Source of the DNA: an uncultured Lachnospiraceae bacterium
GTDB lineage: Bacteria; Bacillota; Clostridia; Lachnospirales; Lachnospiraceae
DNA length: 64,000 bases
Assembly: GCA_949840915.1 (NCBI GenBank)
Contig: CATKXY010000002.1
Location: forward strand, 1 to 64,000
Direction: 5' to 3'
The notes beneath the pieces are model-generated. The model did not search any database. It was not told the DNA's origin and saw only the letters and a list, made by a program, of their open reading frames with translations. Positions within the stretch are counted from its first letter, which is position 1. Each line of letters begins with the position of its first letter. The translations under genes and the position numbers were made by a program. Of this stretch, positions 17,405 through 27,170 are shown in pieces.

Positions 17405-19750
17405 ATGCTGGATTTGGTTTCGCTTTATGTGGATATCAAAAACGAAGAGTCCGTTTTTCGCATACAGATGGCGGATATCGTACAGGAAATATACGCTTTT
17501 TTGGCAAATCCTTCCCGTGGGACAGCGCGCATGACGGCAGACTGGCGGGAGGAGTTTACCTATTTATATGGAGATGCGCAGCTTGATCCGATGGAAGACG
17601 GGCAGGATGCGTATCTCTTATTTTATGCCATGCAGACGGCCTTCAGTATTCTGATCAAAGCCATGGCCCGGGAAGCTCTCTGTGAACCGGAGGAGCCGTC
17701 TGTCCGGGCCTCGGAGCTTTTGCGGGGGGAGTTTGCCAGACGGCGCGGTATTGCGAATTATGCGGATGAGGACTTGTATTGCTGGCCTCTTCATGAGCTG
17801 GAGAGGGGATTTGGGGTAATCATAGAGAAAATCGCGGCGCTTTTGCGTTCCTATCGCACGGAATTAACCCGGGAAGAATTTGTGCGCAGGAACCGGACCG
17901 ACTATATCAAACAGATGTATGAAGCAATGATTCCCCAAAAGCTGCGTCATGCGCTGGGAGAGTTCTATACACCGGACTGGCTGGCGGAGCGGACGCTGCA
18001 GGATGCGCTGAAATATTCGGGAAAGCCTATAGAAGTAATCAGGCTGGCGGATCCTGCCTGCGGGTCGGGAACCTTTCTCCTGCAGGGTATCTCGGTAAAA
18101 CGGAGGGCAGGCTGCGGATTGGAAAATATTTTGTCCTCTGTGTATGGATTTGATATCAATGCGCTGGCAGTCTTGACGGCCAGGACAAATTATCTGCTGG
18201 CGATATTGGATCTGCTGGAGGATGGCAAGCGGGCCAAAGATGCGGATATCCGGCTGCCGGTCTGCCGGGTGGATGTTTTGCGGCTTGCAGAGCAGATATC
18301 CGAGCCACAGTCTTTCGGGCTGCGGGAAGCGCGGGAACTCGGACAGGCGGATGTGGTGATGGGGAACCCGCCCTGGGTCAACTGGGAGTATCTGCCGGAG
18401 CAGTACAGGCGGCAATCCCGGCATCTGTGGTCGGACTATGGTTTGTTCTCGGCGAAAGGCAAGGATTTGAGCTTTTCCAAGGAAGACATATCCGTCTTGA
18501 TTACTTACGTTGCCATGGACAAATTGTTGAAGAAGGGAGGCGTCCTGGGATTTGTCATACGGCAGGGAGTATTTAAATCGGCGCAAAATGGTGTGGGGTT
18601 CCGGCGGTTTCGGATCCGGGAGGAGTGCGGGATCTGTGTTCTAAAGGTGGAGGACCTGTCCCGGGTGCAGGTCTTTGACAATGCCGTGACCAGCACGGCG
18701 CTGTTTTTTGCTGAGAAGGGCCGTGAGACGGAGTACCCCGTGCCGTATTTTGTGTGGAAGAAACGGATGGAGGGAAAAGCCGTTTCACCCGGCGCGCTCA
18801 CTTCTCTGGCCGAGATTGCGGCACAGATGGACATTGAGAAACAATGTGCCATGCCCGTGGTGGCAGAGGACAGAACTTCCCTGTGGATCACGGCGGAGGA
18901 AAAGCGTCTGAAGGAGATGGCACGGGTGTTGGGAAGCAATCCGTATCGTGCGAGGACGGGAGTTTTCACCGGCGGTGCAAACGGAGTCTACTGGCTGCAG
19001 ATTCATGAGCGCAATGAGAAGGGTCTTCTGATCGGTAACCTTGTGGAACGGGCGAAGAGAAAGGTGGACCGCGTGGAGGCGTATCTTGAGCCGGAACATG
19101 TCTATCCGATGATAAAGGGGAGAAACGTGCAGAGATGGCATGTTACTTATGACAGTTATCTTCTGTGTCCGCACACAAGAATCACGAAAATGCGGCCTGT
19201 CTGCGGGGAGGAGCTTCGCGAGAGCTGTCCGCTTACTTATGCGTATCTGAGCCGCTTTCGGAAGGAGCTGGACAGCAGAAAAGGTTTTGCGGGATGGGAG
19301 AAGGAGATACAGAAGCAGGAGTTTCACGCCGTACTGCGGGTGGGAGAATATACCTTTTCGGGTTATAAAGTAGTCTGGAAATATATTGCCAGAGAATTTA
19401 TATGTGCGGTGGTGAAGGAGGCGGAGGACAGGTATCTGGGACGAAAGCCCTGTCTGCCCAATGAGAAGGTTATGTACATATCTGTGGAGGATGAGGGAGA
19501 AGCTTATTACCTGTGTGGAATTTTAAGTTCCTCACTCATAGCGGACTGTGTGAAAAGCTATATGAATCCCACCAGTATCTCCGCTCATGTGTTGGACAAG
19601 CTCTTTATACCGCGCTATAATGCTAAGGAGGAGCGTCACAGGGAGATTGCTGCCGCCTGCAGAGAAGGGCATGAGGGAAAGGATATGCAGTCCTGCCTTG
19701 ACAGAATCAATGAGATTGTTGAGCAGATCTATGATCCGCTCCGTTCATAG
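17405..19750 (+). CDS. Eco57I-type N6-adenine DNA methyltransferase, possibly restriction fusion
   Basis: A 781-residue protein of the type IIG/Eco57I class. SAM-binding motif I (DPACGSGT, from D216) and catalytic motif IV NPPW (321-324) are clear, preceded by GEFYTPDWLA. The C-terminal third (from about 500) looks like a target-recognition region (MIKGRNVQRWHV, PNEKVMYISVE). The N-terminal 200 residues could hold a nuclease, but I see no sure PD-(D/E)xK motif, so it may be a methyltransferase only. ATG 17405 follows GGGGAGA and is preferred over GTG 17381. Its gene directly follows bcp-yaaA without a gap, an unusual partner, and no separate restriction or specificity gene is near. It could modify and cut phage DNA alone or be a regulatory orphan. 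Confidence 0.82.
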   Translation: MLDLVSLYVDIKNEESVFRIQMADIVQEIYAFLANPSRGTARMTADWREEFTYLYGDAQLDPMEDGQDAYLLFYAMQTAFSILIKAMAREALCEPEEPSVRASELLRGEFARRRGIANYADEDLYCWPLHELERGFGVIIEKIAALLRSYRTELTREEFVRRNRTDYIKQMYEAMIPQKLRHALGEFYTPDWLAERTLQDALKYSGKPIEVIRLADPACGSGTFLLQGISVKRRAGCGLENILSSVYGFDINALAVLTARTNYLLAILDLLEDGKRAKDADIRLPVCRVDVLRLAEQISEPQSFGLREARELGQADVVMGNPPWVNWEYLPEQYRRQSRHLWSDYGLFSAKGKDLSFSKEDISVLITYVAMDKLLKKGGVLGFVIRQGVFKSAQNGVGFRRFRIREECGICVLKVEDLSRVQVFDNAVTSTALFFAEKGRETEYPVPYFVWKKRMEGKAVSPGALTSLAEIAAQMDIEKQCAMPVVAEDRTSLWITAEEKRLKEMARVLGSNPYRARTGVFTGGANGVYWLQIHERNEKGLLIGNLVERAKRKVDRVEAYLEPEHVYPMIKGRNVQRWHVTYDSYLLCPHTRITKMRPVCGEELRESCPLTYAYLSRFRKELDSRKGFAGWEKEIQKQEFHAVLRVGEYTFSGYKVVWKYIAREFICAVVKEAEDRYLGRKPCLPNEKVMYISVEDEGEAYYLCGILSSSLIADCVKSYMNPTSISAHVLDKLFIPRYNAKEERHREIAAACREGHEGKDMQSCLDRINEIVEQIYDPLRS

Positions 19751-19765
19751 CGGGTCCGGATGACT

Positions 19766-19788
19766 GTATTTTAGAATATCTAAAATAC
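19766..19788. repeat. Perfect A+T-rich palindrome between convergent genes
   Basis: GTATTTTAGA (19766-19775) and TCTAAAATAC (19779-19788) are perfect inverted arms around ATA, covering the end of azlD. It lacks G+C and a T-run, so termination would be weak. Confidence 0.4.
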
Positions 19789-20115
19789 GAGTTGTACCAG
19801 CAGCATATAACATACGGTGCCGCCGGCAATAGACAGAAGCATCTGTTTTTTCCACAGGTGGAGTCCCACGGTGGCGGCGATGGCGATCATCTCCGGCAGA
19901 CCGTGGCTTCCGGCAAAAACCGTTACGTTTTTCAGACAGTAAACTACCAGCATACCAAAGATCGCGGAAGGCAGCGCCCTGCCCAGATATTGAACGAATT
20001 TGGGTGTCGGACGTCTGCCGGAAAAGACCAGAAAGGGCAGAAATCTGGTAGCCATAGTGCCCAGGATGCAGATGGCGATCGTGATAATCTGTTGGGTGAG
20101 CGTCATGTCAGTCAT
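19780..20115 (-). CDS. azlD: Branched-chain amino-acid export subunit AzlD
   Basis: A 111-residue membrane protein with about three to four helices, the small partner of AzlC in branched-chain amino-acid export. TRFLPFLVF near residue 22 and [17 protein letters not shown] near 48 are typical of the family. It starts inside an overlap with azlC (ATGA-type), so the two are coupled. The loop and termini are short. No Lrp-type regulator is adjacent here, though an Lrp gene is at 36.8 kb. Confidence 0.88.
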   Translation of the reverse strand: MTDMTLTQQIITIAICILGTMATRFLPFLVFSGRRPTPKFVQYLGRALPSAIFGMLVVYCLKNVTVFAGSHGLPEMIAIAATVGLHLWKKQMLLSIAGGTVCYMLLVQLVF

Positions 20116-20807
20116 ACGAATCCACCTGCCTTTTCAATGGGTTTCCGAAAGACTGTCAACAGGGCGAGGATACAGAGCATAGTGGGAACCATAAAGGAAT
20201 CCGCACCAAAGCACAGACGGCATATGAGAGCGGCGGCTGTGCCGACCAGGGCGGTATAATGCTTCTTTTCCTTCATCAACTGTTCCAGAAAGATGACCAC
20301 GAACATGGCGGTCATTACAAAATCGAGGCCTTCCGTGTCAAAATGAATCAGAGAGCCCAGCAGGCCGCCCAGGGTGGAGCCTGATACCCAGTAAAACTGG
20401 TTCAGCAGAGTCACGAAGAACATAAACCATCCCCTGTCCACGTTTTGGGGAATTTTGGCCGTGTAATTGATAGAAAAGCTCTCGTCGCACATACCGAAGA
20501 TCAGGTAATATTTCTTCCAGCCCATACCTTTGAATTTGTCCAGCATGGAAATACCATAGAATAAATGTCTCGCCTGAATCATCAGAGTCATGATCAGAGT
20601 CTGCAGCGGTGCAAAGGGGGCAGTGAGCATACTCACGGCCACAAATTCCAAAGAACCTCCGAAAATCAAGATACTCATCACCATAGGATAAACAAAAGAA
20701 AACCCCGACACATTCATATAAATGCCGTAGGCCATTCCGAGAAACCAGAATCCCGCAAAGATAGGGATTGTATGGGGAAATGCCGCTCTAAACGCCCGTA
20801 GGCGCAT
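20112..20807 (-). CDS. azlC: Branched-chain amino-acid export protein AzlC
   Basis: A 231-residue membrane protein with about six helices. Family hallmarks are [29 protein letters not shown] and [17 protein letters not shown]. With AzlD it exports branched-chain amino acids and analogues. The ATG at 20807 is preferred since GAGAG lies just before it; a further upstream ATG at 20852 has no ribosome site and adds 15 residues that are not membrane-like. It overlaps azlD. Confidence 0.88.
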   Translation of the reverse strand: MRLRAFRAAFPHTIPIFAGFWFLGMAYGIYMNVSGFSFVYPMVMSILIFGGSLEFVAVSMLTAPFAPLQTLIMTLMIQARHLFYGISMLDKFKGMGWKKYYLIFGMCDESFSINYTAKIPQNVDRGWFMFFVTLLNQFYWVSGSTLGGLLGSLIHFDTEGLDFVMTAMFVVIFLEQLMKEKKHYTALVGTAAALICRLCFGADSFMVPTMLCILALLTVFRKPIEKAGGFV

Positions 20808-20986
20808 GTTTTTTCTCTCGTCCAATTTGATCACCGAAGGAAAGTATATCATTTGTTGTAGAAAGAATCAATTATATCTGGTAAAATAGATGCATTCTAA
20901 ATGGAGCAGGCTCAAACAATAGAAAGCGCCAGTTCAGGAGAGACTATCGGGTATTGAGTAAATCTGAGGAGGAGAATGCCGATAAT

Positions 20987-21217
20987 ATGAGAGATAATAA
21001 TAACTTACATCAGGAGAGTATCTCAGAAGCTTCTGCAGTGGATGATATTATTGAGCTTTTGGATCATTATACAAAGACCGGAGGGAGTCGTCTGAAGCTC
21101 AATGTGGTGGAAGGTCAGGGAGAGGTGGTATCCAGAGAATATCATCATGGACGCTGTGATGTAGGAAGTCCGTGGGCAAAGGGACGGGCGTTTGATGTGC
21201 TTGACTGCGGGGATTGA
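20987..21217 (+). CDS. Small protein before the LCP gene, unknown function
   Basis: A 76-residue acidic protein from ATG 20987 with GAGGAGGAG upstream. The N-terminal half is low-complexity and charged; the C-terminal half (DDIIELLDHYTKTGGSRLKLNVVEGQGEV) looks like a short alpha-beta segment. No family is recognised and no signal or membrane segment is seen. It precedes the LCP gene by 20 bases and is probably co-transcribed with it, which hints at an envelope role but no more. Confidence 0.55.
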   Translation: MRDNNNLHQESISEASAVDDIIELLDHYTKTGGSRLKLNVVEGQGEVVSREYHHGRCDVGSPWAKGRAFDVLDCGD

Positions 21218-21237
21218 CGATAAGGGAGGCTGTACCC

Positions 21238-22470
21238 ATGAATGATATGGAGCGCATTCAGCGCGGCCTGGAGGAATTCCTCCGGAAACAGATGGAGAAT
21301 GAGGCACAAAAGGAGATTGATATTATCAATACAGATAGACGCGGACAGAAATACGGATATGATTACGGGCAGGAATTTGAAGATGATTGGGATAGTGCAG
21401 GACCCTCCCGGAGAAAAGGATCTTCCCGCAGGAAAAAAACCTCCCGGAAAAAGGGATCTTCCGGAAAAAAGAGAGTTTCCCCAAAACGCAGCAAATCCGG
21501 AAAACGCTCGGGTACAAAAAAGAAACGGTTCCGTATCAAGCGGTTTCTGTTGAAGGTGGTATTGATCGTCGCACTTCTTGCGGCAGGGCTGTACTATGTG
21601 GTGGGAAGAGTCTACAGTAAACTCAACTATCATGAGATAGAGAGTCTGACTTCCGCTCCCATGAAGGAGGATGGAGTCATCAACATTCTGCTCATCGGAA
21701 ATGATTCACGAAAGAACGGTGAGGACGGGCGGTCTGATGCAATGATTCTGTTATCCGTTAGCACCAGGACCAAAAAAATCTATATGACTTCTCTGCTGCG
21801 GGATATGTATGTGGAGATTCCCGGGCATGACAACAACCGTCTTAACGCGGCTTATTCCTTTGGCGGAGCGGAGCTTCTGATGGAAACATTGGAAAAAAAT
21901 CTGGATATCACGGTAAATCGGTATGTGCTGGTCAATTTTGAGGCCTTTGCCAATCTGGTGGATGCGGTGGGCGGCGTAGATTTGGAGCTTTCTTCCGCGG
22001 AGATCGAGTGGGTAAATGCTTATTTGAATGAGTACAATCTGCTCACGGAGCGGGAGTTCGGGACAGATTATATGGACACCTCTGCTGAGGGAATGGTGCA
22101 CTTGAACGGGCCGCAGGCACTGGCTTATACGAGAAATCGTTATATCGGGACAGATTTCGGCAGAACGGAACGCCAGAGGAAGGTATTGACGGAGATTATT
22201 CACGGACTGCCCGGGGCTATGGTGAAGAATTCGGGACTTTTGATTGACGGACTGATGCCGAATCTCACCACCAATCTGACACAGAAGGAGTGTTATGAAC
22301 TGAGCCTGTCGGCGCCCTTGATGCTGACTTATGATATTGAGCAGGGCAGTATACCTTTGCAGGGTACCTATCGGAACGCCACCATACGAAAGATGTCTGT
22401 GCTGGAAGTGGATTTTGATGCAAATAAAGAATATCTGCATGAGCTGTTGTTTGGGGCGCAGGAGGATTAA
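21238..22470 (+). CDS. LytR-CpsA-Psr (LCP) family cell-wall glycopolymer ligase
   Basis: A 410-residue membrane protein. Residues 1-95 are cytoplasmic, with a basic Ser/Arg/Lys-rich repeat (SRRKKTSRKKGSS). One membrane helix lies near 100-120, and an extracellular LCP domain follows. LCP hallmarks are INILLIGNDSRKNGEDGRSDAMI, SLLRDMYVEIPG, RLNAAYSFGGA and YTRNRYIGTDFGRTERQRKVL, whose arginines bind the polyprenyl pyrophosphate. The enzyme joins wall teichoic acid or other glycopolymers to peptidoglycan. ATG 21238 follows AAGGGAGG. It is followed 12 bases later by a CapA-like gene. Confidence 0.9.
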   Translation: MNDMERIQRGLEEFLRKQMENEAQKEIDIINTDRRGQKYGYDYGQEFEDDWDSAGPSRRKGSSRRKKTSRKKGSSGKKRVSPKRSKSGKRSGTKKKRFRIKRFLLKVVLIVALLAAGLYYVVGRVYSKLNYHEIESLTSAPMKEDGVINILLIGNDSRKNGEDGRSDAMILLSVSTRTKKIYMTSLLRDMYVEIPGHDNNRLNAAYSFGGAELLMETLEKNLDITVNRYVLVNFEAFANLVDAVGGVDLELSSAEIEWVNAYLNEYNLLTEREFGTDYMDTSAEGMVHLNGPQALAYTRNRYIGTDFGRTERQRKVLTEIIHGLPGAMVKNSGLLIDGLMPNLTTNLTQKECYELSLSAPLMLTYDIEQGSIPLQGTYRNATIRKMSVLEVDFDANKEYLHELLFGAQED

Positions 22471-22482
22471 GGGGGGATACCA

Positions 22483-23682
22483 ATGAACAGACACAGAGAG
22501 CGATGGAACTGTTTTATATCTTTTATTAAGAGAAAGAGCCTGACCCGGATGACGGCAGCGGCAGTCTGTGTGCTGGCCGTGTGTTCGGGCTGCGGTGATG
22601 TCAACGGGGATCTATGGCCTTCTGTGCAGACGATACAGCCGTTACAGCCGGAGGAAAGCGCATCTGCCCGTCAGACAGAGCAGCAGACCATAACTGACAC
22701 AAGTGTCGAGGAGGAGGCGGAGATTCTCACGATCACCATTACCGCTGCCGGAGATGTAAGCATGGGTAATTATGTGGGACAAGAGTACGCATGGTCTTTT
22801 CGCCAGATGTATGAGACGGTGGAGGATCGGAGCTATTTTCTGGGAAATGTATATGATATTTTTTCTCAGGACGATATGACGATAGTCAATCTGGAGGGAG
22901 TTCTGACCTTTTCCGAGGAGCTTAATCCCGACAGAACTTACAATATCAAAGGTGATCCTGAGTATGCGGATATTCTCACCTGCGGCAGTGTGGAGGCGGT
23001 GAGTATGGCGAACAATCACAGACTGGATTTCGGGGAGAACGGGACAAAGGACACGCTTGCAGCTCTGGAGCCCACGGGCATCGTCCACGCATATGACACA
23101 AATGTCGGGGTTTATGAAACAAAAGGAATCCGGATCGGCTTTGTGTCCGTGAACGAGATCGGATGGGGACAGGGCGTGGAAAAGCTGATGAAAGACGGAA
23201 TCGCAAAGCTGCAGGAGGAAGACGCGGATCTGATCCTGGCGTGCTGTCACTGGGGTATTGAGAGGGAGTTTTATCCCACGGAATTTCAGCAGCAGTTCGG
23301 GCGGGAATGTATCGACTGGGGAGCGGATCTGGTCATCGGGCATCATCCCCATGTGCTTCAGGGCGTGGAGGAATATCAGGGGAAATATATTATCTATAGT
23401 CTGGCAAATTTCTGCTTTGGTGCAAACAGGAATCCTGCGGACAAGGATACCATGATTGCACAGCAGACGTTTACCTTTATCGATGGAGAGAGACAGGAGG
23501 AATCCGAGTTCCGTATCATACCGTGCTCCGTCACCTCAGATCAAACCAGAAATGACTACAGACCAACGCCGGCTGTAGGGGATGAAGCATTGCGCATCAT
23601 CGGCCGCGTCAACGAGTACAGCCGGGGATTTGGTCTGCAGTTTGATGAAAATGGATATGTAAAGGACATGTCAGTTCAATAA
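22483..23682 (+). CDS. CapA-like metallophosphatase-fold protein, probable lipoprotein
   Basis: A 399-residue protein with a hydrophobic N-terminal signal (about 15-40) ending in a CSGC-like lipobox, then a charged linker and a PgsA/CapA-type domain. The family marks are TITAAGDVSMG, TIVNLEGVL, SMANNHRLDFGENG, ACCHWGIE and GHHPHVLQGVEEY, which supply metal-binding aspartate, asparagine and histidines. CapA proteins act in poly-gamma-glutamate or capsule assembly. It follows the LCP gene by 12 bases with GGGGGG as ribosome site, so the two probably work together at the envelope. The rest of a polyglutamate operon is not here. Confidence 0.85.
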   Translation: MNRHRERWNCFISFIKRKSLTRMTAAAVCVLAVCSGCGDVNGDLWPSVQTIQPLQPEESASARQTEQQTITDTSVEEEAEILTITITAAGDVSMGNYVGQEYAWSFRQMYETVEDRSYFLGNVYDIFSQDDMTIVNLEGVLTFSEELNPDRTYNIKGDPEYADILTCGSVEAVSMANNHRLDFGENGTKDTLAALEPTGIVHAYDTNVGVYETKGIRIGFVSVNEIGWGQGVEKLMKDGIAKLQEEDADLILACCHWGIEREFYPTEFQQQFGRECIDWGADLVIGHHPHVLQGVEEYQGKYIIYSLANFCFGANRNPADKDTMIAQQTFTFIDGERQEESEFRIIPCSVTSDQTRNDYRPTPAVGDEALRIIGRVNEYSRGFGLQFDENGYVKDMSVQ

Positions 23683-23702
23683 TGTCTGTGTTATCATTCC
23701 GC

Positions 23703-24383
23703 CTAATATAGAGAAAGCGCTGTACCAAGTAAAGTCAATCCGATATTCAGGACCAGCAGTACGGCCATAATGCTGAGGGCTATGATACAACAGATCTTAC
23801 CTGCTTTCGCCTGACCGGATTTACTGGAACCATTGCCCATACGGCTCTGTGTGATGCCCAGCACCGAGAAGAGAATGCAGAAGATAGGACTCCAGCAGAA
23901 GACGAGCGACAGGATGCCGAACACCAGAGCCAGAGTGGCGGCGTTATGATTGTCTGTAGTCTGTACAGGAATCTTTGTGACGGTAGAGGAATCGGGATTT
24001 GATACCTGTCCTCCTGCAGTGCCTGTGTTTGGTCCGGGAGCTGTCTGAATGGGCACTCCCTGAGGAATCGGCTGCTGCAGAGTGGAGATGAGCTGGTTCA
24101 GACTGTCCTTATAGGGTCCCTTTATGGCGCATCCCACAAACCCCTCTAAATTCCATTCGCCGCCGAAAGTTCCTCTGACCCATGCCTCCAGGTGGAACAT
24201 GCCGTTATTGTAGGACCATTTCAGATATCTATAGCCGTCCAGCATGATATTGCCCGCACGGTAGGCGGGTTCGCCTTTCCAGTCGGACAGGGTAAAACCG
24301 TTTTTCTCAAGAAAATCGTTCATGATGAAATGTACGAAATCATCGGGCTGGTTCAGATAAATTTCCTGTATGTATCTTGCCAT
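23703..24383 (-). CDS. Membrane protein with DUF4190-like C-terminus
   Basis: A 226-residue protein. The N-terminal 105 residues form a soluble domain with aromatic-rich hairpins (YRYLKWSYNNGMFHLEAWV, GEWNLEGFVG). A Pro/Thr/Gly-rich linker follows, then two C-terminal membrane helices (near 150-172 and 195-220) separated by a small-residue loop (QSRMGNGSSKSGQAKAGK), which resemble DUF4190. This C-terminal pair is common in Firmicutes proteins of unknown role. It converges with the CapA-like gene with a 20-base gap. Confidence 0.68.
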   Translation of the reverse strand: MARYIQEIYLNQPDDFVHFIMNDFLEKNGFTLSDWKGEPAYRAGNIMLDGYRYLKWSYNNGMFHLEAWVRGTFGGEWNLEGFVGCAIKGPYKDSLNQLISTLQQPIPQGVPIQTAPGPNTGTAGGQVSNPDSSTVTKIPVQTTDNHNAATLALVFGILSLVFCWSPIFCILFSVLGITQSRMGNGSSKSGQAKAGKICCIIALSIMAVLLVLNIGLTLLGTALSLY

Positions 24384-24467
24384 ATCTACCTCTTTCTGCG
24401 GCGACAGCCGCTTTTTTGATGCTTTACTTTATTCAGAATAGCACAACCCTGCTGTATTTGCAAATAG

Positions 24468-24496
24468 TTGGCAAAAATATACAAAAAATCTATAGT
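24468..24496 (+). promoter_or_regulatory. Sigma-A promoter of the pectate lyase gene
   Basis: TTGGCA (24468-24473) and TATAGT (24491-24496) are separated by 17 bases. They leave a leader of about 140 bases before the lyase start; no riboswitch was recognised in it. Confidence 0.55.
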
Positions 24497-24641
24497 GATA
24501 TTATAAAAAACCGAGAAAATATTAAGATATATTTCCAATTATTGATTTTTGCGTTGTGCATATTGTATATTGTAGGTGTCGCGACAATTTACTGGGGCAT
24601 TAAAGTATTATTGATTAAAATGTCAGAAGGAGGTAATGGTA

Positions 24642-27083
24642 ATGGTATCAAAATTCAAAAGAGTTTTTGCGGCCCTGATGAGCCTGATACTGGTTCTGGG
24701 CGCAGCAGGCACTGTGGCAGAACATGCCAGAGCGGCGGGGGTCGTACCTGAAAACGGTAAAATTTATTACATCAAAAACAAAAACAGCGGGATGTATCTT
24801 ACGGTTTCGGGGGACTCGTCAGCCAATGGTGCGAATGTGTGTCAGTCCACAGGTACGGGTTCGCTTGGTCAGAGATGGGTTCTGGAACAGAATGCAAACG
24901 GTACGTTCCGCCTGCATCCTGCTACGGATATGACAGGCGGCGTTTCGCTGGATGTGACATATGGGAGCACGGATGGCGGTACAAATATTCAGATTTGGGA
25001 GAATAACGGACAGTCTCCGCAGAATTTCGGCATCACGGAAAGCGGGGACGGATATGCAATCACAACGGAAGTGACCGGCCACCAGAGCTGTCTCGATGTG
25101 AGCAATGCCAGCAAAGCATCCGGGGCCAATGTAATCCAATGGACAAACAAAGGGGCAGCAAATCAGACATGGTACTTTGAGGAGGCGCAATGGCCCTCCG
25201 GAGGAGGCACCACCACCGGTTACTCAAAGAGCTGGAATATGTCGGACGCTGCGTTCAGCAGTCTGGGTACCATCAGTTCCACCAAGACCATAGACGGTCT
25301 GAAGCTGACTGCCACCGACAGCAAAACCATGTCGGTAATCTCGAGTCCGGCCACGTTAAATGATACCACCTACAATTATTGTCTTGCCCTGGGCGGAGGA
25401 GGCAGCAGCAGTTATCGCTCAGCAGCGGTCAGTGTCAGCGGTACGAGCAAGATCAAAGTGACTGCAAAGTCCAGCGGTTCTGCGACGAGGACTCTTGCTT
25501 TTGTCAACGACAGCGGGCAGCAGGTGGGTACTATGAGCTGCGGCACAGCGCTTTCCATGGGGGAGATCAGCGTTACGGGTACCGGAACGATCTATATTTA
25601 TTCTACGGGAAGCGGTATCAATATTTATAAAATACAGGTTGATTCCACAGGCAGTACCGGCGGCGGATCTTCGTCAGGCGGTACCTCGGATGTTTCCTCT
25701 GCAATCGACGCCAACGGTTACCCCGATCAGCTTATGGAGTTTGTCTCCACGAATGACGGTGCGTTCGTATCGGCTTCTTCCGTTTCGGCAAATGCAGCAG
25801 TGAAATCGAGTGCTACTGCTTCCACATTAAACAGATGGAAACTAATTAAAAAGGGTGGAGACTATTATCAGATTATCAATGCGGCCAGCGGATATGCGCT
25901 TGCGCCTGCGGCAAACAATGCGGTCGGCGGTGCATCCGTCGTAGTTACAGGTGTTGCGGACAATCATGCGCAGTATTGGAAGATTGCGGCTGTCAAAACA
26001 GACTGTAATGGTGATTCTCTGAATTATAAGCTGGTGAACTATGCCAACACAAATCTTGCTCTGACCCTCTCAAACGGCAGTTATCAATTGAGCAGTTACA
26101 GCGGCGGTGCGGCACAGAATTTCAGATTTAATTCTCACGGAGCAGAAGGTTTTGCCGGCTACAGCAAAAATATGAGCGGCAAAGAGAAAGGTTCTGTGAC
26201 CGGCGGTGTGCTTGGCGATACCGTATATGTGACCGGCGTGAGCGATTTACAGAAGTATGCTTCCGGTTCGACGGCCTATACCATCGTCATCAACGGGAAT
26301 ATTTCTGCCTCCAGTCTCACCAAAGTAACCGTGGGTAAGAATAAGACGATTATCGGGAAATTTGGCGCAGGCACTTTAAATAATATTCATTTTAGATGTA
26401 TCAGCAATTCCGGCAATGTAATTTTTAAGAACATTACCTTTAAGCATGATGAGAGTAAAAACCAGAATGATGATATTCAGATGTATATTTCCAATGGAAA
26501 TAATTTCTGGATCGATCACTGTTCCTTCAGCGGACATAGTGCTATGACTGGCAGCGATGTGGATAAACATATGTATGTGGGTCTGAAAGCTGACTTTGTA
26601 TCTGTCACAGGCTGTTATTTCGGAGGCCATAAGTACGGATTGATTCTCGGTTATCCCGAAGAGGATGGCGTTGGCACATATGACGGTTACCCTCTCATGA
26701 CCATTGCCAACAATTACTTCTATAACAATTATACCCGTGCACCGGGGCTGATGAGATATGGTTATTTCCATTGTTATAATAATTTTATTTATAGCTTTAA
26801 CCTTGGTTATACGCCATACACAGGCTGCTCGATCTACTCGGAAAAGAATTATTTCGATAAAGGAAGCTACAACGGACGTGTGATCGACGATTACGGTGTG
26901 GGAGCTTTCACGGACAGCGGCTCTGTGCTGACAAGCTCTGTTTCCAATATAAAGACAGGCCCCACCTCATGGCGTCCGTCCGGCAATTACAGCTATGATA
27001 CAAGAAGTGCAGAAGACGCCAGATCCTGGGCTCAGAAATTTGCCGGGGCACAGACATCACGGATTGTTTATGCCATTGACTAA
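24642..27083 (+). CDS. Secreted pectate lyase (PL1) with two ricin-like lectin domains
   Basis: An 813-residue secreted enzyme. A signal peptide ends near ARA-AG (about residue 29). A ricin-type beta-trefoil follows (about 30-175, with QRW and QTW repeats), then a beta-sandwich domain (about 185-345), a Gly/Ser linker, a second ricin-like domain (about 350-500) and the PL1 lyase (about 510-813). PL1 marks are NFWIDHCSFSGH and TRAPGLMRYGYFHCYNNF, the latter with the catalytic arginine. It cleaves pectate or pectin by elimination, and the lectin parts probably bind plant galactans. ATG 24642 is eight bases from AAGGAGG; the ATG at 24636 is too close. There are no pectin-uptake genes beside it. 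Confidence 0.88.
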   Translation: MVSKFKRVFAALMSLILVLGAAGTVAEHARAAGVVPENGKIYYIKNKNSGMYLTVSGDSSANGANVCQSTGTGSLGQRWVLEQNANGTFRLHPATDMTGGVSLDVTYGSTDGGTNIQIWENNGQSPQNFGITESGDGYAITTEVTGHQSCLDVSNASKASGANVIQWTNKGAANQTWYFEEAQWPSGGGTTTGYSKSWNMSDAAFSSLGTISSTKTIDGLKLTATDSKTMSVISSPATLNDTTYNYCLALGGGGSSSYRSAAVSVSGTSKIKVTAKSSGSATRTLAFVNDSGQQVGTMSCGTALSMGEISVTGTGTIYIYSTGSGINIYKIQVDSTGSTGGGSSSGGTSDVSSAIDANGYPDQLMEFVSTNDGAFVSASSVSANAAVKSSATASTLNRWKLIKKGGDYYQIINAASGYALAPAANNAVGGASVVVTGVADNHAQYWKIAAVKTDCNGDSLNYKLVNYANTNLALTLSNGSYQLSSYSGGAAQNFRFNSHGAEGFAGYSKNMSGKEKGSVTGGVLGDTVYVTGVSDLQKYASGSTAYTIVINGNISASSLTKVTVGKNKTIIGKFGAGTLNNIHFRCISNSGNVIFKNITFKHDESKNQNDDIQMYISNGNNFWIDHCSFSGHSAMTGSDVDKHMYVGLKADFVSVTGCYFGGHKYGLILGYPEEDGVGTYDGYPLMTIANNYFYNNYTRAPGLMRYGYFHCYNNFIYSFNLGYTPYTGCSIYSEKNYFDKGSYNGRVIDDYGVGAFTDSGSVLTSSVSNIKTGPTSWRPSGNYSYDTRSAEDARSWAQKFAGAQTSRIVYAID

Positions 27084-27101
27084 TTGATTTATCGTAAATT
27101 T

Positions 27102-27154
27102 AAGATCAAATCGGACAGGGGATATTTCCGGTATCCCCTGTCTGTTTTGATCTT
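27102..27154. terminator. Strong bidirectional terminator
   Basis: GACAGGGGATA pairs with TATCCCCTGTC around a short loop, extended by AAGATCAAA and TTTTGATCTT outer arms. It separates the lyase gene from the convergent lipoprotein operon. Confidence 0.85.
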
Positions 27155-27170
27155 TGACATTGAATAGGAT

